From Roseofilum casamattae BLCC-M143 (GTDB lineage Bacteria; Cyanobacteriota; Cyanobacteriia; Cyanobacteriales; Desertifilaceae), in contig NZ_JAQOSQ010000001.1 of NCBI RefSeq assembly GCF_030068455.1, positions 372,001 to 436,000 of the forward strand: 64,000 bases of DNA, written 5' to 3'. The notes under the pieces are model-generated. The model was not told the DNA's origin and did no database searches. It saw nothing but the letters and a program-made list of their open reading frames with translations. This document shows, in pieces, positions 29,405 to 37,706 of the stretch; the stretch's first letter is position 1, and each line of letters begins with the position of its first letter. The translations under genes and the position numbers were made by a program.

Positions 29405-29764
29405 TTACAAGGGAATATAACTAATACAATTTCTATACTCGATGGGATCCCCAGCTTCTGCAATGAGAATTAAGCTCTCAAGGATATTTGCAATCGAAAA
29501 CTTTTTACGAAATGTCAGAATACCTGGTACTTCGCCACCTCCAGCAAGATGGTCGGCTAAATGCCCCGGCATAGATTTACGGTTATTCGTAACCAGAATA
29601 AAGTTATTTTGCTCGCACCACACTAGAATTTCAGGATCTAGGGTTCCATTGGGAGGAGCAGGGGGCTGGCCAACATTAAGAATCCTGAGATCTGGATAAG
29701 ATTTGTGAAGTTGCTCTTGATAAAGAAAGGAGAGGTTTTCATCAATTAAATATTGGATTTCCAT
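29405..29764 (-). CDS. DUF5615 PIN-like toxin
   Basis: This 119-residue protein is of the Mut7-C/DUF5615 PIN-like type, the presumed toxin of a type II toxin-antitoxin pair. Its start MEIQYLIDENLSFLYQEQL carries the typical Asp/Glu metal ligands. VTNNRKSMPGHLADHLAGGGEVPG includes the conserved Asn/Asp-type active-site loop. It would be a metal-dependent nuclease. The start overlaps the 3' end of the DUF433 gene by 19 bp, and its stop adjoins urtE. Confidence 0.82.
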   Translation of the reverse strand: MEIQYLIDENLSFLYQEQLHKSYPDLRILNVGQPPAPPNGTLDPEILVWCEQNNFILVTNNRKSMPGHLADHLAGGGEVPGILTFRKKFSIANILESLILIAEAGDPIEYRNCISYIPL

Positions 29765-30084
29765 TGTCCTAACTTTCTCTCTGACAGAAGCTTGCGAAGT
29801 CGAAGAATGTGCTCCGGTGGATTATCGAGTTGTTTTTGTTCCGATTCTCGACAATAGTTTAACCAATCGCTCATATACTGAGTAACATCTTCAGGGTTAT
29901 GTAAAAAATAAAGAATTGTTGCATAGATATTGACTAACAACACATTGGGATAGAGTTTTGAGATCTCTTCTGCTGTTTTATGATGATAGATATATTCGTA
30001 GAGAATATTTTCAATCCCAACTCTGGTTCCTTTAATGCGAATGTCATAAGAAGCGTGAAAGTCAAAAAAGTCTTCAAGTTGCAT
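29746..30084 (-). CDS. DUF433 antitoxin
   Basis: This 112-residue protein is of the DUF433 type. It has the helix-turn-helix-like core IRIKGTRVGIENILYEYIYHHKTAEEISKLYP, which in such pairs binds DNA and neutralises the DUF5615 toxin. A charged C-terminal tail (NPPEHILRLRKLLSERKLGQW) likely contacts the toxin. The antitoxin-first order and the 19-bp overlap are typical. It starts 36 bp after urtD ends, so it appears to share the urt operon. Confidence 0.82.
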   Translation of the reverse strand: MQLEDFFDFHASYDIRIKGTRVGIENILYEYIYHHKTAEEISKLYPNVLLVNIYATILYFLHNPEDVTQYMSDWLNYCRESEQKQLDNPPEHILRLRKLLSERKLGQWKSNI

Positions 30085-30119
30085 GAGGTTGACCTCCTGT
30101 AATTACCAGCGGTAGATCT

Positions 30120-30875
30120 TTACTCGGTGAGTTCGTCCGGATTTCCTAAGTATACTTCAATCACGCGCGGGTCGTTTTGTACTTCTTCGATAGAGCCTTC
30201 GCACAAGACCGAACCTTGGTGGAGAACGGTGACTTTACGCGCAATTTGCCGAACGAATTCCATATCGTGCTCGATGACAATAATGGAGTGACTTTCGGCT
30301 AAGCTTAAGAGTAAGTCTCCCGTTTGTTCCGTTTCTTCGTCCGTGAGTCCGGCTACCGGTTCATCGACTAATAGAAGATCGGGAGATTGGGCGACTAACA
30401 TGCCAATTTCCAGCCGTTGTTTTTCGCCATGAGATAAGAGAGCAGCTTGGATATCGCCTTTGAAGGATAGTCCGGTAATGTCTAAGAGATGATTGACCCT
30501 TTGGCGATCGCCTTTTCCAGCTCGTCCTAATAAAGTTGCAAAAACATTCTTATTACGATTGCAACTAAGCTCTAAGTTTTCTCGGGGAGTTAAGTTGAGA
30601 TAAACGCGAGGAGTTTGGAATTTTCGACCGATGCCGAGCCTGGCAATTTGGTGTTCGGCTAACCGGCGAGTATTAAGACCTTTAAAGTAAACTTGACCTT
30701 CCGTGGGTTGGGTTTTGCCAGTAATGACATCTAGAAACGTGGTTTTTCCGGCACCATTAGGCCCGATAATCGTGCGCAGCTCTCCTGTTTCCATGCTGAA
30801 ATCAAGATGATTCAGGGCGCGAAATCCATCAAAATCGACGGTTAGTTGTTCAATATTGAGGATAGTAGTACTCAT
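30120..30875 (-). CDS. urtD: Urea ABC transporter ATP-binding subunit UrtD
   Basis: This 251-residue LivG-type ATPase starts MSTTILNIEQLTVDFDGFRAL. Walker A is GPNGAGKTT, the signature is LSHGEKQR (Ser-His in place of Ser-Gly, common in LivG/UrtD), and Walker B is LLLVDEPVAGLTDEE. The start is ATG at 30875, overlapping the urtC stop in an ATGA junction. A longer upstream frame to 30998 would overlap urtC more and lacks homology. The next gene downstream is the antitoxin, not urtE. Confidence 0.92.
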   Translation of the reverse strand: MSTTILNIEQLTVDFDGFRALNHLDFSMETGELRTIIGPNGAGKTTFLDVITGKTQPTEGQVYFKGLNTRRLAEHQIARLGIGRKFQTPRVYLNLTPRENLELSCNRNKNVFATLLGRAGKGDRQRVNHLLDITGLSFKGDIQAALLSHGEKQRLEIGMLVAQSPDLLLVDEPVAGLTDEETEQTGDLLLSLAESHSIIVIEHDMEFVRQIARKVTVLHQGSVLCEGSIEEVQNDPRVIEVYLGNPDELTE

Positions 30876-32068
30876 GATTTTTCCTGCAATGATTCGTCGG
30901 CAAATTCTTCGCGCTCGTGTTGGACTTCGGGGTCTTCTTCGAGGCTGGGATAAGTTGCTAATGGAGTACTTCCGAAACGCGATCGCAGTAAGTTCCATCC
31001 TTCAGTTCTTATCCATCCCACGACTCCATTGGGCAAGACCATCACCACGATTAAGAATAAAGCTCCTTGGAAAAACAACCAAATTTCTGGAAATTGTTCG
31101 CTTAATCCGCTGCGGGCAAAATTGACAAGCAAAGCACCCACAATGGCTCCAACTAAGCTGGCGCGTCCGCCAACGGCTACCCAAATCACCATCTCAATGG
31201 AAAAGGCAATATCCATAGCTTTTGGTGAAATAATTCCCGTTTGCAGGGTAAATAAAGCACCGGCAAGTCCGGCTAAACCGGCAGAGATGGCAAAGACAAG
31301 AACTTTATATCCGGTGGGGTTATATCCAGAAAATCTAACCCGACTTTCATCATCGCGAATGGCAATAAGCAGGCGACCGAAACGACCGCTAGTGAGCCAG
31401 CGACAAAGAGCATAGGTCGCGCCGAGAAGTAGTATGGTTAAGACATAAAAAAGATATTGCGTTCGGGTTTCGCTTACAGTCATTCCCAGTATTTTTTTAA
31501 AGTCAGTTAACCCATTTGTACCGTTAATAAGTTTTTGTTGACCGTTAAAAAAGTTAAAAAAGACAATCGTGGAAGCTTGGGTGAGAATGGAAAAGTAAAC
31601 GCCTCGGATGCGGTTGCGGAAGACTAAATATCCCAACAGTCCTCCCACGATCGCCGGGACTATAATTACGGCTAAAGCGGCTGCGGGAAAGGAGCGAAAC
31701 GGTTGCCAAAACCACGGCAGTTCTGTAACTCCATAAAGCGTCATGAAGTCCGGAAGTTGGATACTGGCTTCTGGGGGAATTTGTAGTTTAATATGCATGG
31801 CGATCGCATATCCACCCAAGGCAAAAAAGACACCATGTCCCAAACTCAACAGTCCGGTAAATCCCCAAATTAAATCGATACCGAGAGCAACAATAGCGAG
31901 AGCAAGAAACCGTCCGAGAAGGTTAAGCCGAAAATCTGATAGGATAACAGGCATAACCAATATCAGGATTAGGGCAACGCCGACTGCCACACCAATTTCG
32001 ATCCACCGGTCTCGACGGCGTTTTCTTTCTCGGGCAACTCGACCGGTTTCTGGGAGAGTTTCTGACAT
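30872..32068 (-). CDS. urtC: Urea ABC transporter permease UrtC
   Basis: This 398-residue LivM-type permease has about ten hydrophobic segments. Typical motifs are ALGIDLIWGFTGLLSLGHGVFFALGGYAI and RNRIRGVYFSILTQA, and IAIRDDESRVRFSGYNPT matches the ATPase-coupling loop. It is the first gene of this operon. No urtA (binding protein) or urtB lies upstream, since the next gene on that side is a universal stress protein. Those partners must be elsewhere in the genome. Confidence 0.92.
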   Translation of the reverse strand: MSETLPETGRVARERKRRRDRWIEIGVAVGVALILILVMPVILSDFRLNLLGRFLALAIVALGIDLIWGFTGLLSLGHGVFFALGGYAIAMHIKLQIPPEASIQLPDFMTLYGVTELPWFWQPFRSFPAAALAVIIVPAIVGGLLGYLVFRNRIRGVYFSILTQASTIVFFNFFNGQQKLINGTNGLTDFKKILGMTVSETRTQYLFYVLTILLLGATYALCRWLTSGRFGRLLIAIRDDESRVRFSGYNPTGYKVLVFAISAGLAGLAGALFTLQTGIISPKAMDIAFSIEMVIWVAVGGRASLVGAIVGALLVNFARSGLSEQFPEIWLFFQGALFLIVVMVLPNGVVGWIRTEGWNLLRSRFGSTPLATYPSLEEDPEVQHEREEFADESLQEKS

Positions 32069-32124
32069 TTAAAATTACTGGAGTACTTGCTCTAAATGGG
32101 CTAAATCTGACTTGGTTGTAGCTT

Positions 32125-32130
32125 ATTATA
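32125..32130 (-). promoter_or_regulatory. Putative -10 element upstream of urtC
   Basis: The minus strand reads TATAAT about 57 bases before the urtC ATG. No good TTGACA lies at the expected distance, which suggests activator-dependent transcription. A consensus NtcA site (GTA-N8-TAC) was looked for in this gap and not found; GTA-N8-CAC occurs, but too close to the -10. Confidence 0.3.
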
Positions 32131-32208
32131 AATCGGTCAATCTGTGTTGCTCGTTACTGCTCCCAACCCGATCTCATGTATGTTGGATCGTGCACTCGGG
32201 CGTTTAGA

Positions 32209-33072
32209 TTAACGAAAGAGTAACACGGGCCGATCGCACCGCCGCAAAATCTGAGTGGTGGTACTCCCAATCACTAAATGGCGAATCCGTTTGTGTCCGT
32301 AAGCTCCCATCATCAATAAATGTATATCTTCCGCTTGCGCATACCGAGCAATTGCTTCTTCTGGATGTCCCTCCAGTAGATTACAAATGGGAGCAAAACC
32401 GGCGGATGTTGCCCGTTCTTTTGCTTCCTCTAAATGGGCGATCGCGCTTTCATCATCTAAATGTTTACCTACAGTCACAATCGACAACTTTAATCCCTGA
32501 AACAACGGAAAATCCATAGTAAACTGCAACATTTTCTGACAGCTCGGACTCCCATCATAAGCCAGCAAAATCCTCTCAATCGAGCAAAAATGTTCTGGAG
32601 TTACCAAACACGGCTTATAACTGGCACGAATAATTCGTTCCACATTACTACCCAAGTGAGCTGAGGCAAATTGCGCGGCTTCTCCCCGTTTTCCCAAAAT
32701 AATTAAATCTGCATTCGCCTCCAACTGCTCCAAAAAATCCACCAGAAACCCCGTCTCGTGAATCGTCTCCACCTCTGCAATACCGAGACCTTGCAACACC
32801 TCCTTTGCCTCCTGCAAAATCAGCAGTGCATGTTCGCGATCTAACCTGGCTTTTTCCTGCTCCAAACTCACCAAGCGATCGAGCAATGACTTCGACGCAC
32901 CCGCAGACAAACTGCCGCTAAAATTACGTGCTTCCGCTGCCGCTTGCTTCCGTGCATCCGTCACATAGAGAACTCGAATACTTGCCTGCAACCGAGCAGC
33001 AACCCAAGCGGCATAATCGTAACTGCTGCGGCAAAAGGCAGAACCATCCGTACATAATAAAATCTCTTTCAC
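32209..33072 (-). CDS. Universal stress protein (two tandem UspA domains)
   Basis: The 287 residues form two UspA-like domains. The N-terminal one starts MKEILLCTDGSAFCRSSYDYA, and the second begins near RILLAYDGSPSCQKML. The first domain has GKRGEAAQFASAHLGSNVERIIRAS and the second MGAYGHKRIRHLVIGSTTTQILRRCDRPVLLF, the usual nucleotide-binding G-2x-G-9x-G(S/T) regions. It lies 16 bp downstream of the SulP transporter gene on the same strand, so it may modulate that transporter or its stress response. Confidence 0.9.
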   Translation of the reverse strand: MKEILLCTDGSAFCRSSYDYAAWVAARLQASIRVLYVTDARKQAAAEARNFSGSLSAGASKSLLDRLVSLEQEKARLDREHALLILQEAKEVLQGLGIAEVETIHETGFLVDFLEQLEANADLIILGKRGEAAQFASAHLGSNVERIIRASYKPCLVTPEHFCSIERILLAYDGSPSCQKMLQFTMDFPLFQGLKLSIVTVGKHLDDESAIAHLEEAKERATSAGFAPICNLLEGHPEEAIARYAQAEDIHLLMMGAYGHKRIRHLVIGSTTTQILRRCDRPVLLFR

Positions 33073-33088
33073 TGTCCGACTTTCTCCA

Positions 33089-34624
33089 CTAATGATTGGT
33101 CATTTTCTCTAACGCATTCGGGTCGTTATGAGTGCCTAATTTATCGATTAACGCCGCACTCGCCTCATTTAAACCCACCAATTCCACATCCGCTCCAGTC
33201 CGGCGAAATTTAATGACAATTCGGTCAATGGCACCAACAGCCGCCTGATCCCAAATATGAGCGTGAGTCAGATCGATAGTCACCTTTTCCATCTCTTCAT
33301 CGAAATTAAATTGTTCCAATAAATCGTCGATCGCGACAAAGAAAATTTGCCCGCCAATACGATACGTCCGATGCCGACCGTCGTCGCTCAACACTTTATC
33401 GACAAAGACAACTTTCGCAATTTTCCGCGAGAAAAAGACCGTACTTAAAGCAATACCAACCACCACTCCGATCGCCAAATTATGACTAAAAATTGTCACC
33501 AACACTGTTGTCACCATAGCCGCCGTTTCGCTGCGCGGAATCTTCTTAATCTGAGTTAAAGAAGACCAGTTAAACGTTCCGATGGAAACCATAATCATCA
33601 CTGCGACCAACACAGCCATTGGAATTTGTCGCACCCAGTTTCCCAATGCCAGCATAAAAAATAGAAGAAATACGCCAGCACTAAATGTAGATAACCGTCC
33701 CCGTCCTCCCGACTGGATATTAATCACGGATTGTCCGATCATCGCACAACCGGCCATGCCGCCAAAGAAACTGGCCAAAATATTGGCAATTCCTTGACCC
33801 GCTGCTTCCCGATTTTTGTCGCTGGGGGTATTGGTTAATTCATCCAGCAAAGATGCAGTTAATAAAGATTCTAATAAACCAACGATCGCTAATGTAATTG
33901 AATAGGGAAAAATAATCTGTAGCGTTTCTAAATTGAGCGGAACTTGCGGCAGCGAAAACGGCGGAAATGTACTGGGTAACTCTCCCATATTTCCAACCGT
34001 GGGGACATCTAAATTACCAATTATTGCGATCGCCGTCATGCCGACAATGGCGACTAATGGCGAGGGAATTGCGGTGGTGATGCGCGGAAAGAGGTAAATG
34101 ATTCCGAGAGAAGCGGCTGTAATGATATAAACTGCGATGGGGACATTCGTTAATTGCGGCAGTTGTGCCATAAAAATCAGAATGGCGAGAGCGTTTACAA
34201 ACCCGACCATGACAGCGCGCGGAATGTATTTCATCTGTCGCCCCAACTTCAGCAAACCAAAGAGGATTTGCAGAATTCCGGTTAAAATTCCCGCTGCGAA
34301 AAGGTATTCTAGACCGTGGTCTTTCACCAAATAGACCATCAGCAAGGCCATCGCTCCCGTGGCTGCCGAAATTAATCCCGGCCTCCCCCCAAAGATGGCA
34401 GTGGTCATGGCGATAATAAAGGAAGCATACAACCCAACTTTCGGGTCAACTCCCGCAATAATGGAAAATGCGATCGCTTCTGGAATGAGTGCCAGTGCAA
34501 CCACCATTCCCGCTAATAGATCGGCTCGAACATTGGCAAGCCATTCCCGCTTTAGTGTTCTCAGATTCAATGGTTCCCCAGTCGTACAATGAAACAGCGT
34601 CCGGCTATGGTTACGATAGCCCAT
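33089..34624 (-). CDS. SulP-family anion transporter with STAS domain
   Basis: This 511-residue SulP permease has a multi-helix core ([17 protein letters not shown], the conserved signature, and [17 protein letters not shown]). The C-terminal STAS domain (about 420-505, with [20 protein letters not shown]) is a regulatory module. Substrates in the family include sulfate, bicarbonate and dicarboxylates. It does not resemble BicA closely at the N-terminus, so the anion is unassigned. The universal stress gene follows by 16 bp on the same strand. Confidence 0.9.
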   Translation of the reverse strand: MGYRNHSRTLFHCTTGEPLNLRTLKREWLANVRADLLAGMVVALALIPEAIAFSIIAGVDPKVGLYASFIIAMTTAIFGGRPGLISAATGAMALLMVYLVKDHGLEYLFAAGILTGILQILFGLLKLGRQMKYIPRAVMVGFVNALAILIFMAQLPQLTNVPIAVYIITAASLGIIYLFPRITTAIPSPLVAIVGMTAIAIIGNLDVPTVGNMGELPSTFPPFSLPQVPLNLETLQIIFPYSITLAIVGLLESLLTASLLDELTNTPSDKNREAAGQGIANILASFFGGMAGCAMIGQSVINIQSGGRGRLSTFSAGVFLLFFMLALGNWVRQIPMAVLVAVMIMVSIGTFNWSSLTQIKKIPRSETAAMVTTVLVTIFSHNLAIGVVVGIALSTVFFSRKIAKVVFVDKVLSDDGRHRTYRIGGQIFFVAIDDLLEQFNFDEEMEKVTIDLTHAHIWDQAAVGAIDRIVIKFRRTGADVELVGLNEASAALIDKLGTHNDPNALEKMTNH

Positions 34625-34724
34625 CTATTCTCCATTGTTCGCTAAGCTTTGTCTATCCCTCTTCTGTCATTCTCGGCGATCTCGATCGCTGTATCCTCTA
34701 TATGAGAGCGCAAAGTGCTGTCAA

Positions 34725-35402
34725 TCAAGTTTTGGCTAGGCTGGAGGTTTTGCCCTGTTTTACTTGTCGCTGAACCCATCGTTTCCAGAGTTGGAATTGG
34801 TCTTCGGGTGGAGAGGTTTGCTGCCAGGCTTCGCGATCGATTAAACTTTGATGCCAATGCTCTAAATTGGGATATGGGGTTAAGGATATTCCTAAGCGAC
34901 AGAATAAGGGAACGGTGGCACCGGCAACAATATCGGCTAAGTTTAAACCATCGCCACCAAAATAGGAATGAGAGCCGAGTTCTTGGCTGAAAAACTGTAA
35001 AACGGTGTCGATATGTTCTAGTAAACTATCGGAGGAGGTTGGCTCGAGTTCTGCGTAAACGAAGGGGGCTAATTTCGGCATCAGTTCGCTCATGGTGACG
35101 CATTGTACCATTCTCATTTTCGCCAGGGCTTCTGGAGATTGGGGAGATAAACTTGGGTGAGGATATTGCTGTTCGAGGTAATCGAGAATGGCCAAAGATT
35201 CAATTATTTGCAAACCGCGATCGCAAATTACGGGAACGTGGTGGAAGGGATTGATGGCTAAAAACTCCGGTTTCATTTGTTCGCCGCGCAAGTCAACCAG
35301 AATGAGTTCAAAGGGAATCGATTTTTCCAGTAAGGCGAGCCAGACGCGACGTGCGATCGGGGAAAGAGGATGGTAGTAGAATTTCAGCATGATACTGGGC
35401 AA
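34725..35402 (-). CDS. Glutathione S-transferase family protein
   Basis: This 225-residue protein has the thioredoxin-like N-terminal half (YYHPLSPIARRVWLALLEKSIPFEL) and a helical C-terminal half. The GSH-binding features are FHHVPVICDRGLQIIESLAIL (with the cis-Pro and the Glu-Ser pair). The catalytic residue could be Ser or Tyr near the start. A second ATG at 35390 (MLKFYYHP) may be the true start, removing four residues. It lies 100 bp upstream of the SulP gene on the same strand. The substrate is unknown. Confidence 0.87.
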   Translation of the reverse strand: MPSIMLKFYYHPLSPIARRVWLALLEKSIPFELILVDLRGEQMKPEFLAINPFHHVPVICDRGLQIIESLAILDYLEQQYPHPSLSPQSPEALAKMRMVQCVTMSELMPKLAPFVYAELEPTSSDSLLEHIDTVLQFFSQELGSHSYFGGDGLNLADIVAGATVPLFCRLGISLTPYPNLEHWHQSLIDREAWQQTSPPEDQFQLWKRWVQRQVKQGKTSSLAKT

Positions 35403-35491
35403 TTATTCAGAATTGGTGTATTGTAGAGCGGGCAAGAGATAGTCTTCGGGCATAGCCCCCTATCATATATATTCGTTCATTTCTATCCTCT

Positions 35492-36811
35492 CTATTGCCA
35501 GTCGAGTTGTTGGAGACACTTTTGCACAGCCGTAGTAACCGAGCCTCGGCCAGCACTAATTTTGCTTCCACCTTTCCCATCTGAAACAACTACTGTATCT
35601 TTCCAACACGATCCTTGTTTTGACCAATCAATACTTTGAGCAATCTCTTTCACCATCTCTTCATCAAAACTATCATGCTTTTGACGAATGTAGTATAAGA
35701 GATTTCCGAGAATTTGTAATCCAACACTAACACCCAAAATACAAGATTCACGAAATTTAGTAGCATCTTTCCAGTAAAGTTTTTCTTTACCCGCTATTTC
35801 TCCAGTTAAACGAGCAGTTCTCTGCCAGTCACGGCTTCTTTCCGGAAACTGCGAAGTTTCTGCATAGAGTAGAAAAAATAAATTCAGACATTCAGTGAGT
35901 TCTTGTCCATATTCTTCAACCAAGTTACGGGTGTTGACTTCAGACAACTTATTAGTAGAACGACCTCCAAATGCACAGCTCACTAATTGTGCTATGTAAT
36001 TAATGGTGTAAATATGACCTGTTCTAGATCCTGGAGTTGCTTTGATCTTTTGAGTTTTTTCATAGAACATATCAACTCTGTCAACAACGAATCTGGCAAT
36101 TGCATCTTTTCCAAAACCACTATAAGCCACTAAAAGAGATTGAGGAATTGAAAGAGTTTGAGCCATATCGCAGAAATCAGTTTGACATTGCTCCAACTCA
36201 GCCTCAATGACTAAATTAATTGGAAAAGTAGCATCTGCGATCAGGTCTCGCTCTATCCCATCTGATTCAATTAATTCAACAATTGCTTTTCTGCGGTGCT
36301 GTCCATCAGTAATATCGAGTGAGGTATTATTGAAGATCACCACAACATATAAATCTCCCCAAATCTTTTGATATTTTATTTTGGACGGATCGACATTAGC
36401 AGTAATCGTTCCCAAAATCCACTTGTTGTTCGATCTGGCTCGCTCAACAATGTAGTCTTTAATACTTTTGACATGGTTTTCATCGATCGGGCGATTTTTT
36501 CCAGAACTTGGATCGTTACCATCATGAGTCACACTTTTTCCTCTCAGGAGGGTAGGAATTTCTGCAGCATGAGCATTAATCTGAAGCATTAAACGCCCCC
36601 CATGCTCGCATCCTATTGCTAAATAGGTTTGTCCGATTCTATACCACTCAACCATAATCGGTTGAATACTCTCCTTGATCGCCTGAGTGAGTTCTGGGGT
36701 AACTAGAGAGTTACCTTCGTTTTGGTTGTCGTTAGCTTCGGAGGAAGTAGCCATTTCATAGATCATAGCACTCGTATACCGTATTATTTGTGTTTCATAC
36801 AGTACAAACAT
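35492..36811 (-). CDS. dndB: DndB-family (DGQHR-domain) protein, orphan
   Basis: This protein of about 440 residues carries the DGQHR motif (DITDGQHRRKAIVELIE) found in DndB proteins, the regulators of DNA phosphorothioation genes. The Dnd partners (dndA, C, D, E) are not in the window. DndB in known systems represses dnd transcription. Three possible ATG starts lie in frame (36811, 36766, 36754), and the later ones look as good as the first. The upstream 470 bp hold regularly spaced GAGATGTGAT repeats. Other DGQHR proteins occur in defence loci. Confidence 0.72.
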   Translation of the reverse strand: MFVLYETQIIRYTSAMIYEMATSSEANDNQNEGNSLVTPELTQAIKESIQPIMVEWYRIGQTYLAIGCEHGGRLMLQINAHAAEIPTLLRGKSVTHDGNDPSSGKNRPIDENHVKSIKDYIVERARSNNKWILGTITANVDPSKIKYQKIWGDLYVVVIFNNTSLDITDGQHRRKAIVELIESDGIERDLIADATFPINLVIEAELEQCQTDFCDMAQTLSIPQSLLVAYSGFGKDAIARFVVDRVDMFYEKTQKIKATPGSRTGHIYTINYIAQLVSCAFGGRSTNKLSEVNTRNLVEEYGQELTECLNLFFLLYAETSQFPERSRDWQRTARLTGEIAGKEKLYWKDATKFRESCILGVSVGLQILGNLLYYIRQKHDSFDEEMVKEIAQSIDWSKQGSCWKDTVVVSDGKGGSKISAGRGSVTTAVQKCLQQLDWQ

Positions 36812-37281
36812 ACTATCACATTATATTTAAGATGTGATACTTAATATTTAAAATATTTAGAAAAATTAGCAACTTACAGCAATTAAATCCCATGCAATTT
36901 GTGCTTTATTTAATTTCTGAGATGTGATTCTCTTTATCTGAGATGTGATATGCAATGCTAGAGATGTGATATGCGATGTTAGAGATGTTAGACGCAAACT
37001 ATAAAAAGAAAAAGAGCTTGACAAAAATGAGAAACTGCTGTAATAATTGAGTTGGAGAGAGTAAATACAGTCATTTTTACTGATTCTCCTTATCTTTAGG
37101 GCTAATCCTGTAGGGTTTTTCAAATTTGATCTTTATGATAACTGAAATTCGGTCATCGAGCTGCCGAAAACGCGATCGCACGATCCTTAATGGATAGGAT
37201 TTCGTAGAAACCCTTACAAGACAAGCTTTAGAGACAGTCTCAGCCTTAATGTATAAACCCTCCAGCTATTGGTAACAAAAT
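36812..37281. other. Intergenic region with 21-bp-spaced direct repeats before the dndB-like gene
   Basis: There is no convincing gene here. GAGATGTGAT occurs at 36919-36928, 36940-36949 and 36961-36970, with a variant GAGATGTTAG at 36982-36991: four units at exactly 21 bp, two turns of the helix. A related AAGATGTGAT lies at 36829-36838, close to the dndB-like start. A 21-bp phase could also give a heptad-repeat reading frame on the minus strand, but the resulting protein looks unnatural. An operator array for a DNA-binding protein is the simplest hypothesis. Confidence 0.75.
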
Positions 37282-37677
37282 ATGCCACAAAATTACACCA
37301 ATATCGATCTCGCTATGGCTGCAATGAATCATCCCAAAGGCGATGAGATCTTAGCTTTAGTCGATCGACTAGTGCAAAAAAGTGCCGCGTTCGATTCTGC
37401 GACTAATGATTCTCCTGTATTCACAACTGTTGAGGTAACTACAAACTCTACCGATCTATCGAGCGATCGGGTTCTGAATTATACTAAGTTGCCGAGAAAG
37501 ATTGAGCTTTGGTACCAAGGCGTCGATCTCAATGATTCACAGTTACTTGAAGTTGCTGCGCAGTATCCACAAAGATTAGGAACTGCAATCAGTGCTTGGT
37601 TAAGATGGGCCAATGGTACACATGTTGAATATCCAACTCTATCTTTAATCAAAGCTATTGAGCGAGATTGGCGCTGA
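37282..37677 (+). CDS. Unknown 131-aa protein
   Basis: I do not recognise this family. The protein is soluble and has no membrane segment. The first half is Ser/Thr-rich and variable (FDSATNDSPVFTT...), and the second half looks folded (KLPRKIELWYQGVDLNDSQLLEVAAQYP, then AISAWLRWANGTHVEYPTLSLIKAIERDW). It is divergent from the dndB-like gene across the repeat region, so both may be controlled by those repeats. The start is ATG at 37282 with a weak ribosome-binding site. Confidence 0.5.
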   Translation: MPQNYTNIDLAMAAMNHPKGDEILALVDRLVQKSAAFDSATNDSPVFTTVEVTTNSTDLSSDRVLNYTKLPRKIELWYQGVDLNDSQLLEVAAQYPQRLGTAISAWLRWANGTHVEYPTLSLIKAIERDWR

Positions 37678-37706
37678 ATATAATAACGTATTTGCTGCTG
37701 TTCACC

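Noticed and set aside
32140-32165. Possible NtcA site before urtC
   Set aside because: Only a degenerate GTA-N8-CAC form is present, and it is too close to the -10 element.
36866-37123. Minus-strand 85-codon frame with an apparent heptad repeat (HITS units)
   Set aside because: The period comes from the 21-bp direct repeats. The protein is low in complexity with runs of Ser/Phe, so coding is unlikely.
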